Shown here in pieces: positions 15,695 through 24,488 of a DNA stretch of 32,858 nucleotides. Source of the stretch: Lentisphaerae bacterium GWF2_49_21 (GTDB taxonomy: Bacteria; Verrucomicrobiota; Lentisphaeria; Victivallales; GWF2-50-93); assembly GCA_001804805.1 (NCBI GenBank), contig MHBH01000025.1:1-32858 (forward strand). Reading direction: 5' to 3'. Made by a program: the position numbers and the translations under genes. How positions within the stretch are numbered: the first letter of the stretch is position 1; each line of letters opens with the position of its first letter. The notes under the pieces are model-generated. The model searched no databases, had not been told where the DNA came from, and was given only the letters and a program-made list of their open reading frames with translations.

Positions 15695-17724
15695 AAATAA
15701 TATTTCAAAATTCCGTGCTCATTCCGCTGCTGGTGCTCATATTGGTCCCTCTGCTGATCCATCTTTTTGCAAAGGGAAAGCCGCCGGTCTACTTGTACAG
15801 TTCCATCGAATTCATCCTGCGCATCATGAAAAATACGATGAGGATCAAGAAGCCGCAGGATTACATCCTTCTTGCGCTGCGGACGCTCCTCGCTGCGACG
15901 GTCGTACTGATTTTCCTTCAGCCGCTCCTTTTTGCCGGTGGCAAGACGGCCGGGATATTCCGCAAGAACAACATCGCTGTCATTGTTGATTCAACTGCAT
16001 CGATGGCTTTCATCGACGGTGCCCAGACGCGTTTCGCCGCGGCCTGCGCGGAAGCTTCGGAAATCCTTTCCGGACTCAGTTCGAAGGACACCGCCAACGT
16101 GATATGGCTTAACTCCAAGCCTTCCTCTGTGTTTCCGGAGATGGGTGTCAACTTCTCCTATCTCAGGGATGAATTGCAGAAGGCGCAGGTCACTTCGGAG
16201 GCCGGAGACATCAACGAGGCGTTCCGCATCGCTTCATCAATGCTCAAGGGCGCCGAAGGCAGGAAGGAGATCTGCGTTGTTTCAGATTTCCAGAAGACAG
16301 CCTGGGACAAGAGCATCATCGATGTGCCGGAGGATGTCGAGGTCGTGAAGATAAAGGTGGGCAACGGAGAGGCTGCGAATCTCGCAATAAGATCCTTCCG
16401 GTGTGAACCTCCGCATCCGCTGGCGGGAGAGGAGATAAGCTTCTACTGCGAGGTCGATAATTTCTCAAACCAGCCAATGCAGACAACCTTGTTCTTCAGC
16501 GTGCTTGAAAGCCGTATGTCGCATGAGATCATGCTTCCGGCACACGGCAGGAGGACTGCCGTATTCAAACATACTTTTGCGGGTGCGGAAATTTTCAAGG
16601 CAACCGCTTCCCTGAAGGAGGATGCGTTTACCGGCGATGACAAGAGATTCCTCTGCGTGAATGTAAGCCAGAGCATCAGGATAGGAATTGTCCCCGATGA
16701 GAAATCAACTGCAAAGGCCTGGAAGAAAGCACTTGATTCCCTGTCCTGGGCTAGGGCGGAATTCATTTCTGAAAAGGATCTGTCGGGTGAAATTCCTTAT
16801 GACGTCATCATGCTTTCCGGATGGAAGGGCGCAGGAGTAGCCGCGCTCTCCGAGAAGTTGAAACAGGGGGGGGGCATTGTCTGCATGCCGGGCGATGGTG
16901 CGGATATTGACGGAATACTTGCCCTTGCCGGCAGGAGCGGTTCTGCGAATTTCGCAAAACAGAATGTCCGGATGGAGAAGTCCGAGGAGAAGACGCACAG
17001 GCTCAAGATCTCGAACGAGAAGGATGAGATATTCAAGCTTTTCACAGGCGGTGAAAATGTCAGTCCTACCGCCGGAATCTTCAAGGCCCGGATCGTATTC
17101 CCTAAATGGACACCTGAATCCGAAGTCCTTCTCTCCTATGATGACAATATCCCTGCTCTTGTGAAGATCTCTGAGTCAGGCACGTTTTTCATCTGGAACA
17201 TGCCGCTCGGGCGCGATTTCAGCACGATGCAGATGCAGTCGGGATTCCTTCCGTTCATTGCGGAAATGATCTTGTCGTCGAGAAATCCCGGGAAGGCAAT
17301 ACAGGCTGAATCAATGGAATATTTCCCCGGCGATTCAATGGCTCTCAAGATGGAAAGGGATTCACTCGGTTCGGATATTTCGCTGAAGGACGAAGGCAGC
17401 GCCGAGATTCCTGTCGAGCTCAAGAATTCCGGCGGAAAAGGCTTTTTCATCAGCAAGCCGATACGCACTACGGGTTTCTACACTTGGAAATACAGGGGAA
17501 GGGATGCTGGGGCAGGGGTGGTTAATTTCCCGCCAGTGGAATCAGATCTGTCGACCATCGCTCCTGAACTTGCCGCCCGGACGAAGGATTCCGTCATAGT
17601 GTCCGGAGGCGGTGACGTGAGGAGGATGCGTGACGGCTTCAATCTCTGGCCGATGCTTCTTATAGTGGCGTTTGGCCTAGCGCTCACTGAAGGCCTCGCT
17701 CTGCTCTGGGTAGAACGCACATGA
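15691..17724 (+). CDS. BatA-like membrane protein with VWA domain
   Basis: The 677-residue protein starts with the BatA N-terminal membrane domain: two hydrophobic helices around residues 8-26 and 58-80, with the LIHLFAKGKPP motif between them. A VWA domain follows with metal site DSTAS (100-104), which has threonine where serine is commoner. The long middle part (about 230-640) should be periplasmic and is beta-rich. A final helix at about 650-672 returns it to the membrane. Family members work with MoxR and DUF58 in envelope stress or complex assembly. The BatB-E type partners usually found next are absent. A run of nine G at 16866-16874 lies inside the gene and is a possible slippage point. 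Confidence 0.85.
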   Translation: MKIIFQNSVLIPLLVLILVPLLIHLFAKGKPPVYLYSSIEFILRIMKNTMRIKKPQDYILLALRTLLAATVVLIFLQPLLFAGGKTAGIFRKNNIAVIVDSTASMAFIDGAQTRFAAACAEASEILSGLSSKDTANVIWLNSKPSSVFPEMGVNFSYLRDELQKAQVTSEAGDINEAFRIASSMLKGAEGRKEICVVSDFQKTAWDKSIIDVPEDVEVVKIKVGNGEAANLAIRSFRCEPPHPLAGEEISFYCEVDNFSNQPMQTTLFFSVLESRMSHEIMLPAHGRRTAVFKHTFAGAEIFKATASLKEDAFTGDDKRFLCVNVSQSIRIGIVPDEKSTAKAWKKALDSLSWARAEFISEKDLSGEIPYDVIMLSGWKGAGVAALSEKLKQGGGIVCMPGDGADIDGILALAGRSGSANFAKQNVRMEKSEEKTHRLKISNEKDEIFKLFTGGENVSPTAGIFKARIVFPKWTPESEVLLSYDDNIPALVKISESGTFFIWNMPLGRDFSTMQMQSGFLPFIAEMILSSRNPGKAIQAESMEYFPGDSMALKMERDSLGSDISLKDEGSAEIPVELKNSGGKGFFISKPIRTTGFYTWKYRGRDAGAGVVNFPPVESDLSTIAPELAARTKDSVIVSGGGDVRRMRDGFNLWPMLLIVAFGLALTEGLALLWVERT

Positions 17725-17764
17725 TTGCAGAATTCTCAAGGCATTAAAAAAATTAGGATATAAA

Positions 17765-18139
17765 ATGAAAAAGCTCTCCCAGTTTCGAAAACAAGACTTG
17801 GAGCCCTACACATTTCCGGGAACTGATGCAGCCGTCATGCATGTGCGAGAAAAAATACCAGAAAGAGAACTTCGGAAAATTTGTGGCAAGTTCAAAAATA
17901 CGCAACTGCGTTACTATTCCACGGAAGAAGGATGGGATGTTAAAATTCCTTGGTGGAATATTGCTGGCCTGGATGCCGCAGGCCAATTTGAAAGAGTGAA
18001 GCGAGGATGGGACCATGAGCATTGCAGTTTCTGCAACGAATCAGTCGGTATTGGCGAAAATTGCTTTCTGCACGAAAATGAGGATAAAAACGGCAACTAT
18101 CTGTTCTGTCAGAAATGTTATGCTAAGATTAAAAAGTAA
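17765..18139 (+). CDS. Small hypothetical protein with WDHEHC...C zinc-ribbon-like tail
   Basis: The 124-residue protein has an undefined N-terminal half. Its C-terminal domain contains WDHEHCSFC and, 23 residues later, FCQKCYAKIKK, giving two CxxC pairs that could bind one zinc ion. The WDHEHC-x2-C pattern resembles a widespread uncharacterised bacterial family. AGGA lies six bases before the ATG. Base composition is AT-richer than the BatA-like gene 40 bp upstream, and it starts an AT-rich islet. Function is unknown. Confidence 0.65.
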   Translation: MKKLSQFRKQDLEPYTFPGTDAAVMHVREKIPERELRKICGKFKNTQLRYYSTEEGWDVKIPWWNIAGLDAAGQFERVKRGWDHEHCSFCNESVGIGENCFLHENEDKNGNYLFCQKCYAKIKK

Positions 18140-18162
18140 GCGACTCGAAGTTATACTTGAAA

Positions 18163-18558
18163 ATGAATAAAGAGAATAATCAAGCAGGACTGACGGAAAT
18201 GAAAGGTAGCAAGAACCTTTCATCTGATTATAAGTTTTTAGGTTTATTTATGGTTGCTTATGTTGTGGCCGCTTTTGCCAGTGACCCTGGTTTAATCATA
18301 TCTCCGCCACTTGCATTGTATGCATTCATACGATTTCCTGGTGGATTATTTGCTGATTTAGAGCCGAAATACTCTTCAGACAATTATGATTATATAATAT
18401 ATGCTTATGTTATTTATGCGATCTTATTCATGCTTGGGGCTCTGATAAGCAATAAGAAAAATATCAGATGGATTATTCTAATAATATTTATTCTTGCTTT
18501 GCTGTTGAATATACGTGGCTGTTATATTCAACACGAAAAATTTAAATCCATGTTTTAA
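18163..18558 (+). CDS. Small hypothetical membrane protein
   Basis: This protein of about 131 residues has hydrophobic segments near residues 25-55, 75-95 and 100-120, so probably three to four transmembrane helices. A TTG two codons upstream (18157) and an internal ATG at 18199 are alternative starts, and no site has a strong ribosome-binding sequence. The composition is markedly AT-rich against its surroundings. It ends IRGCYIQHEKFKSMF. No family is recognised. Confidence 0.5.
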   Translation: MNKENNQAGLTEMKGSKNLSSDYKFLGLFMVAYVVAAFASDPGLIISPPLALYAFIRFPGGLFADLEPKYSSDNYDYIIYAYVIYAILFMLGALISNKKNIRWIILIIFILALLLNIRGCYIQHEKFKSMF

Positions 18559-18615
18559 TAGAAAAATCTAATCAACCGCCATCAGGAAATCCGGCTCCGC
18601 GGCGTTGCAGCTTTC

Positions 18616-18834
18616 TCAGAATATCCAGGCTCCAAGGAACACGGCGAATAATATGCCGATTATAATAAAGATAGCCCAGCCAATTATCCCGAACTCTGTC
18701 AACTTGGAAATCCCCAATTTATACCAGGGAGTCCTTTTATTGAATCTTCTCAAGATGCCGCTCAATATCAGCGGCGACGGGACGCTGGCGCCTGAATGCT
18801 CGTTATCAGACTTTGTTTTTTCCTTGGAGTCCAT
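18616..18834 (-). CDS. Possible small single-TM protein
   Basis: The 72-residue frame has a charged N-terminal half (MDSKEKTKSDNEHS) and a convincing C-terminal transmembrane segment (FGIIGWAIFIIIGILFAVFL). The opposite-strand frame is less protein-like, which favours this reading. There is no obvious ribosome-binding site. It lies between the AT-rich islet and rpoN. Treat as tentative. Confidence 0.4.
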   Translation of the reverse strand: MDSKEKTKSDNEHSGASVPSPLILSGILRRFNKRTPWYKLGISKLTEFGIIGWAIFIIIGILFAVFLGAWIF

Positions 18835-19028
18835 GGATACCGTTGGTTGAATTATTAAGCTTCACGCAGTTTTGAATAGAACACACGGAGCAGGGAAAGC
18901 AAACTTGCGTGTTTCCTTGTATCGTTAAAAACAGCCAATAATGGCTTGACTACAAACAAATTCCCTAAGTCCGCGAAACTCCTGAACTTTCAAGCTCCCG
19001 CTTGCCGCAGCGACTTGTCACAACGTAG

Positions 19029-19091
19029 GCCTGGCGAAGCCGGGCGCAGTTCCGAACTTCCGCACTCCCGCACTCCCGAACTTCCGAACTC
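19029..19091 (-). repeat. Hairpin and 8-bp tandem repeat at the rpoN 3' end
   Basis: A 7-bp hairpin (GCCTGGC, GAA loop, GCCGGGC, one G-T pair) at 19029-19045 is followed by five contiguous 8-bp units of type CCGAACTT/CCGCACTC at 19052-19091. The array ends four bases from the rpoN stop. It follows the same rule as the 7-bp arrays (immediately 3' of a gene, with a hairpin on the far side) but with period 8. The remaining 18835-19028 shows nothing I can name. Confidence 0.65.
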
Positions 19092-19095
19092 CCCC

Positions 19096-20553
19096 TCAGT
19101 ATTCTTTCCTCAGATGTGAGGGGGGGATACCAAGTTCCTCGCGGTATTTTGCGACGGTGCGGCGGGCCACCTTGAGCCCGTCCTTGGCTAGCATCTCCAT
19201 GATCTGCTTGTCGGAAAGCGGTTTTGAAGTGTCTTCGCGGGAGACATGGTCCTTTATCTTCTCCATGATGCTGCGGTTCGATACGGATTCGCCGTCGTCG
19301 CCTTTGTATCCAGTGGAGAAGAAATATTTGAATTCAAGCAGGCCGTTCGGGGTCTGCATGTACTTGTTGGCGATGGCGCGGCTGACTGTCGTCTCGTGGA
19401 TCCAGAGCTTGTCGGCGACCTGCTGCATCGTTAGCGGACGCAGGCTCTCGACTCCCTTCTCAAAGAAGTCGAACTGGCTGTCGACGATCACTTCAGCGAT
19501 GCTCTTGATCGTGGTCTGCCTCTGCGACAGGCTTTTGATGAGCGTCTTGCCCTGGATGAGCTTGGCCTTGATGTACTCCTTCGTCTCCTCGGCAGTGTTC
19601 GGATTTTCAAGGAGGCTCAGGTAGAACTGCGAAATCCGCAAACGGGGGAAATTGTCGTCCTTGGAGATGACCACATACTTGTCATCCCTTTTCTCCACGA
19701 CAACTTCCGGTATCACGAAAATCGGGTTGTTGGGCGACATGGAAAGGCCGGGATACGGGTTGAGGTGCCGGATTTCCGTGAGAAGCTCATTCAGTTTTAT
19801 CATGGATATCTTCATCTTCCTGGCGACCTGCGGAAGCTTGTTCTGTCCGATCTCCTTGATGTGCGACCTGACAAGTTCCGCGGCCAGGGAATGCGCCTTG
19901 CCCTTGAACTTCAGCTGCAGGAGGAGGCATTCCTTCAGATCCCTTGCGGCTATTCCGGGAGGATCGAATGCCTGGACGAAATCGAGGACCTTCTCCATTT
20001 CCTTCACGGTCACATGTCCTGCAGTTGCGAGATCCGCAAGATGGCTCCGCAGATAGCCCTGTTCATCGATGCTTCCTATGATGAGTTCGGCGAGTTCCTT
20101 GGTCTTGTCGTCGGTTCCGGAGAGCTTGAGCTGGTCGAGAAGCTGTTCCTGAAGTGAGGCTTCCTCAGTCAGCGATTCGAAGAAATGCTGGCGTTTCTCC
20201 TCGTCGTCGCTTGAGAAATGGCGCTGTGAATGTGACGGCACAAGGGAGTTCTGCCAGGAGTCGGAGAGGTGGACGAGTTCGGCGATCTCATGGTCGGACT
20301 TTTCGGAATCGCGTGTCTGCTTGGACTCTTCGTCCTCCTCGGACGTCGAGGAATTGGTAAGGACATCTCCGGCGAGTTCCTCTCCGCCGGGTTTTTCCTG
20401 TTCGAGCACCGGGTTGTCCTGGAGCTCCTGGCTGACCTTCATCTGGAGTTCGAGCAGGGGGGCGACAAGGATCTCCAGGGACTGGATCTGCTGGGGGGCC
20501 AGTATCTGTTCCTGTTTCAGCTGCTGAGATTGAAATAATCCTTGATCGGCCAT
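19096..20553 (-). CDS. rpoN: RNA polymerase sigma-54 factor RpoN
   Basis: The 485-residue protein has all three sigma-54 regions. The N-terminal activator-interacting segment is glutamine/leucine-rich (LFQSQQLKQEQILAPQQIQSLEIL), followed by an acidic linker (about 60-90), then the core-binding and DNA-binding domains. The RpoN box ARRTVAKYRE is intact near the C-terminus, so it should recognise -24/-12 promoters. It is divergent from the YycJ-like gene. The ptsN/hpf genes that accompany rpoN in proteobacteria are absent. I found no convincing -24/-12 promoter in the window by eye. Confidence 0.97.
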   Translation of the reverse strand: MADQGLFQSQQLKQEQILAPQQIQSLEILVAPLLELQMKVSQELQDNPVLEQEKPGGEELAGDVLTNSSTSEEDEESKQTRDSEKSDHEIAELVHLSDSWQNSLVPSHSQRHFSSDDEEKRQHFFESLTEEASLQEQLLDQLKLSGTDDKTKELAELIIGSIDEQGYLRSHLADLATAGHVTVKEMEKVLDFVQAFDPPGIAARDLKECLLLQLKFKGKAHSLAAELVRSHIKEIGQNKLPQVARKMKISMIKLNELLTEIRHLNPYPGLSMSPNNPIFVIPEVVVEKRDDKYVVISKDDNFPRLRISQFYLSLLENPNTAEETKEYIKAKLIQGKTLIKSLSQRQTTIKSIAEVIVDSQFDFFEKGVESLRPLTMQQVADKLWIHETTVSRAIANKYMQTPNGLLEFKYFFSTGYKGDDGESVSNRSIMEKIKDHVSREDTSKPLSDKQIMEMLAKDGLKVARRTVAKYREELGIPPSHLRKEY

Positions 20554-20665
20554 TGTGAAATTTTAAATCCCTGTTATCTTACGCATTCCTTTGGATAATA
20601 AAACCATTCCTTATACGTTAATATAGCCAGTATTTTGAATTTGGCTAAAGGTCGGTGAATTGTTT

Positions 20666-21445
20666 ATGAATTTTGCCATAACTGTACTCGGAAGCGGGAG
20701 CCGCGGAAATGCAATACTTGTCCATAATGCGGGCAATGCGATACTTGTCGATGCCGGTTTCAGCAGGAAGGCGCTGCTTGAGAAGCTGTCCGCCGCCGGA
20801 ATCAACCCCTGTATAATCAGGGCACTTCTGATCAGCCATGAGCACGGGGACCATGTCGATGGCGTCAGGCTTTTCTCCGACGAGCTTGGAATCCCGGCAT
20901 ATCTGACAATGAAAACTGCCGCAAGCCTGGAGGAGACCGGGAAACTCGGGAAAAAGAAGGTATTGTTCGAGACAGGATCCGTGTTCGACATAGGAGGGTT
21001 CCAGATAAGGCCTTTCGCCGTGCCCCACGATGCAATTGATCCGGTCGGTTTTGTAATATCCTCCGGCGACGCGAGAGCAGGGATAGCCACCGACCTCGGG
21101 CATATCAATTCGCTCTGCATGCAGAGGCTCAAGGACTGCGACGCGCTCATCCTCGAAAGCAACCATGATGTCGAGATGCAGAACAGGTCCGACAGGAATA
21201 TGAGGCTGAAGCGGCGGGTGCTTGGAAAGCACGGGCATCTGAGTAATGAGGATGCGATCAATTCATTTGAGGAACTTGTGACTGAAAGGACCAAGTATGT
21301 GTTCCTGGTGCATCTGAGCAGCGACTGCAATGAATATGAGCTGGTTTTACGGACAGCCAGGGCGAAATTGGACGGACTGGGAAGGCCGGATGTCAAGCTG
21401 ATAATCGTGTGCCAGGACAAGGCGTCTGAAACAATATGGATTTGA
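20666..21445 (+). CDS. YycJ/WalJ-like metallo-beta-lactamase-fold hydrolase
   Basis: The 259-residue protein opens with the strand FAITVLGSGSRGNAILV typical of YycJ-type enzymes. It carries the metal motif SHEHGDHVDG (HxHxDH), an ATDLGH motif in the middle and GHLSNEDA towards the end. YycJ-like proteins are MBL-fold hydrolases or nucleases linked to cell-wall homeostasis in Firmicutes; the role elsewhere is unclear. I use the ATG at 20666. An in-frame TTG at 20660 lies at a better distance from AAAGG and is a real alternative. Divergent from rpoN. Confidence 0.8.
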   Translation: MNFAITVLGSGSRGNAILVHNAGNAILVDAGFSRKALLEKLSAAGINPCIIRALLISHEHGDHVDGVRLFSDELGIPAYLTMKTAASLEETGKLGKKKVLFETGSVFDIGGFQIRPFAVPHDAIDPVGFVISSGDARAGIATDLGHINSLCMQRLKDCDALILESNHDVEMQNRSDRNMRLKRRVLGKHGHLSNEDAINSFEELVTERTKYVFLVHLSSDCNEYELVLRTARAKLDGLGRPDVKLIIVCQDKASETIWI

Positions 21446-21583
21446 GTCCTTTTTATTCAAGGGAGGCTGATCCTGCAAACTTTACGCATGAATTATACAG
21501 GATAGAGGTTTAAATTTCCGCTAGACTGTGCTAAAATAACAGATTTAGAAAATTTGTCGATTTAACTCCGGTATCTAAGATAT

Positions 21584-24460
21584 ATGGCTCAGGATTTCAA
21601 AAAAGATGCAAAAGAAGGCATGAAGGAGACCCAGAGGGCTTCCGACATGCTCATGCTTTCACTTGATGACGACGTGCAGACCAAGATAAGGACTGCCAAT
21701 AAAATACCTGCGGTAAACAAGGACGAGGACAAGATCAAGACAGGCGTGAAAATGCCGCCTGTCGACATTGGGCAGGAAAAGACAAAGACCGGCAGGAAAA
21801 TGTCCGGTGATGATGAACAGGATAAGATAAAGACGGGCAAGAAAATACCGGCTCCGGCGCCAAGGGGCGCTGAGGTCGCTTCTGCGGCTCCTGAAGAGGC
21901 TGAAGAGCCCATGTCATCGGAAACGATCTCGATCAAGAGAAGTTCGCTTGTTGAAAAGAAGGAGAGGGTCGAGATTGCTCCCAAGGTTCCTGAAAAGCGG
22001 GTCTGCAAGATCACATGCTACAAGTGCGCGCAGAAACTCGACCTGACGGAGCTTGAACCGTTCTCAAAGGTCAACTGTCCGTCCTGCAATGTCGAAATAA
22101 TAGTTCCGAAGTGGTTTGACAATTATCTTCTTGAGGAGCCGGGCGGGGTCGGAGGAATGGCGGTCGTCTACAGGGCTCTCGATCTTACACTCGACAGGGA
22201 AGTCGCGATAAAGGTGCTGAATCCCGATGTCGCCAGCGCGACCGAAAGATCCCATCTGTTCCTGCACGAGGCGAGGACGGCCGCAACGGTCAACCATTAC
22301 GCGGTTCTTCCGATCTATACATGCGGTGAATTTGAAGGCCAGCCTTATATCGTCATGCAGTTCATGGATGGCGGTTCATTGGACAAGAAGCTGGAGGAGA
22401 ACAAGGAACAGTTTCCGATAAACGATGTCATCAAGTGGATAAGGGATGTGGCGGAGGGGCTTGACAATGCGAGAAGGCACGGGATCATACATCATGACAT
22501 AAAGCCCGCCAACATCATGATGGACAAGGACGGGAATGTGAAGATTGGCGATTTCGGGATAGCCCAGGCCATGAGGGATTCACGTTCGGAGACCATAGCG
22601 AAAATAACCAAGCTGTGGGCGAGTCCGCATTATGTCAGTCCGGAAAAGGCCCTTGACGGCAAGGAAGACCACACGGGCGACATCTACAGCCTTGGTGCGA
22701 CTTTCTACCAGCTTATCACAAAGCACACCCCGTTTGAAATTGATGATATCGACGAACTTGTCAGGAAAAGAATCCAGGAGGATCCGCCAAATCCCAAGAA
22801 GCATCGTGCCGACATACCGCAGACGGTCTCCGATCTGATAATGAAGATGATGAGCCGCAAGCCTGATGCAAGGCCTACATACAGGGACATAGTCAACTGC
22901 CTCAACACTCTTATAAAGGAGCATGACAAGAGGAAGGATGCCAGGGAGAAGCACGTCAAGAAGCCTCTTCCCGCCGAAAAGAAGAACGGAAAGGTCTTCG
23001 GTCCGAAGAATAACGGAACACCTCTGGATCTGCCGAGGGCGAAGCACCCGCTTATAACGATTGGTATCCATGTTGCCATTTCAGTGGTCATGCTCGGTTC
23101 TGCGTTTTTGATATGGCAGAGCGGCATGCTCGACAAATATCTCTACAAGGGCGGAAAACTGCCCAAGGATCTTGTGAAGGATGCTACGAACATGTTTTCT
23201 ATCGGCGACTGCAAGCAGGGCGGCAGGATCGCCGAGCGTGTCCTCAACGACGGGACTGCGCGTGTCGCCGCAAGAAAGCAGGCAGGCATCCAGTATGCCT
23301 TTGCAAAATACCTTGCAAATGATCCTGAAGCAGGAGTTGACGCTTCAAAGATCTACGAGAAGCTGGTTGTCGTAGCGGGCATCAACGAGGAGGATCCGTA
23401 TCTGGAGATACTCAGATACCTCGGAGGAGATACAAACTCGCCCAAGCAGCTCAATGAGAGGGTCGATGTGGAAGGCAACAGGTTTATCGCGATTCTGGCC
23501 GCGCAGGCGATCTACATCAGGTACATCTATGACAAGAATTCCTGTGTCGAGCTCATGAGCTCATCCAATTACTACCTGAAACTGGTCGGAAATGCGCCCG
23601 GCGAATTCTGGGGTTCGGTATGGAAGGATCGCGTTTCCTTGTGGAAGGAATGGACTGAAAAGGCCAAGGGGGATTCGACAAAGCTGGAAGAGGCCGTAGC
23701 GGATTACAAGGTCGACGTAAAGGAAATCAAGCCCGAAGTCAAGCCGGTCACCCCGGTCACACCCCAGCCTGTCAAGCCTGTTGACAATGCTCCTGTGGCG
23801 AACAATGTTACGACGACGAACACGGTGGAAAGGATGAAATCCACATTTGATGATCTGGCGGTGACCATCTCTGAAGATGCAAAAAACCTGAAGGTCGCCG
23901 ACTTGACTCCGGAATGGATACAGGAGCGCCGGGCCTTTGCCGCGAACAGGCCGAAGCCTGCCGACTATACTTTCAGCATGGGCGCGTTCAGGACTTATCT
24001 TGAAAGCATCCCGGAGGACAAGCGGGTTGCGGAGGAAAGCAGGTACAAGCAGGTCAGCGGGATAAAGAACTATATAGCGGTACTCATGGAGAGGAATCCC
24101 TACGACAAGCCTTTGAAGCTCAAGAACGGCAGGATTATGACCGGCGACATCATGGTCAACGCCAACTATATCTCAGTGAAGAACAGGGCTAATAAATACG
24201 ACCGTCTTGGATGGGACCAGTTCGGGGTGGAGCAGGTCTCCCAGATACTTGATCACTTCGGGAATTTCAGATTGAATGCCAGCGGAGGAGCCACTGTGTC
24301 CAAGACGCAGCAGAAGCTCGAAGCGGCGGAAGACTTCCTGCGCATAGGCATCTTCTGCGACTGGTATGGAGATTACGCTTCAGCCGTCAAGTTCGCAAAG
24401 AAGGCCTACGGCACAGATCCCAGGGTGGAAGACAAGGTCAAGAAATTTCTGATGCAATAA
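21584..24460 (+). CDS. Membrane-anchored Ser/Thr protein kinase with N-terminal repeats and zinc ribbon
   Basis: The 958-residue protein begins with four short repeats (residues about 33-90, each with a K-x-T-G/A-x-K core). A likely zinc ribbon follows (C145, C148, C165, C168), then a PknB-type kinase domain (about 180-445). Kinase motifs are the glycine loop GGVGGM (187-192), K210, HHDIKPAN (D305, N310), DFG (323-325) and SPE (352-354). The HRD arginine is replaced by histidine. A transmembrane helix at 490-511 leads to a roughly 450-residue extracytoplasmic part with a helical, TPR-like start and a P/V linker (about 715-750). The ATG has no strong ribosome-binding site. It is a stand-alone gene whose signal and substrates are unknown. 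Confidence 0.9.
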   Translation: MAQDFKKDAKEGMKETQRASDMLMLSLDDDVQTKIRTANKIPAVNKDEDKIKTGVKMPPVDIGQEKTKTGRKMSGDDEQDKIKTGKKIPAPAPRGAEVASAAPEEAEEPMSSETISIKRSSLVEKKERVEIAPKVPEKRVCKITCYKCAQKLDLTELEPFSKVNCPSCNVEIIVPKWFDNYLLEEPGGVGGMAVVYRALDLTLDREVAIKVLNPDVASATERSHLFLHEARTAATVNHYAVLPIYTCGEFEGQPYIVMQFMDGGSLDKKLEENKEQFPINDVIKWIRDVAEGLDNARRHGIIHHDIKPANIMMDKDGNVKIGDFGIAQAMRDSRSETIAKITKLWASPHYVSPEKALDGKEDHTGDIYSLGATFYQLITKHTPFEIDDIDELVRKRIQEDPPNPKKHRADIPQTVSDLIMKMMSRKPDARPTYRDIVNCLNTLIKEHDKRKDAREKHVKKPLPAEKKNGKVFGPKNNGTPLDLPRAKHPLITIGIHVAISVVMLGSAFLIWQSGMLDKYLYKGGKLPKDLVKDATNMFSIGDCKQGGRIAERVLNDGTARVAARKQAGIQYAFAKYLANDPEAGVDASKIYEKLVVVAGINEEDPYLEILRYLGGDTNSPKQLNERVDVEGNRFIAILAAQAIYIRYIYDKNSCVELMSSSNYYLKLVGNAPGEFWGSVWKDRVSLWKEWTEKAKGDSTKLEEAVADYKVDVKEIKPEVKPVTPVTPQPVKPVDNAPVANNVTTTNTVERMKSTFDDLAVTISEDAKNLKVADLTPEWIQERRAFAANRPKPADYTFSMGAFRTYLESIPEDKRVAEESRYKQVSGIKNYIAVLMERNPYDKPLKLKNGRIMTGDIMVNANYISVKNRANKYDRLGWDQFGVEQVSQILDHFGNFRLNASGGATVSKTQQKLEAAEDFLRIGIFCDWYGDYASAVKFAKKAYGTDPRVEDKVKKFLMQ

Positions 24461-24488
24461 GAATTCCGTCAGGAGACGGAATTCTTAT
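24457..24488. terminator. Bidirectional hairpin between kinase and ilvE
   Basis: A perfect 14-bp stem (24457-24470 with 24475-24488, ATAAGAATTCCGTC type) closes on an AGGA loop. The TAA of the kinase (24458-24460) and the TAA of ilvE (24485-24487) both lie inside the stem, so one hairpin ends both convergent genes. T-rich flanks are weak. Confidence 0.75.

Noticed and set aside
17722-17748. An eight-codon frame (MIAEFSRH) overlapping the BatA-like stop as ATGA
   Set aside because: The overlap mimics translational coupling and could be a relic of a lost next operon gene, but it is too short to support as a gene or pseudogene.
5880-21475. A shared 15-base string TCAAGGGAGGCTGAT near 5878 (ligase 3' end) and near 21459
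   Set aside because: At the first site it encodes conserved-looking protein sequence, and the match does not extend. It is probably chance.
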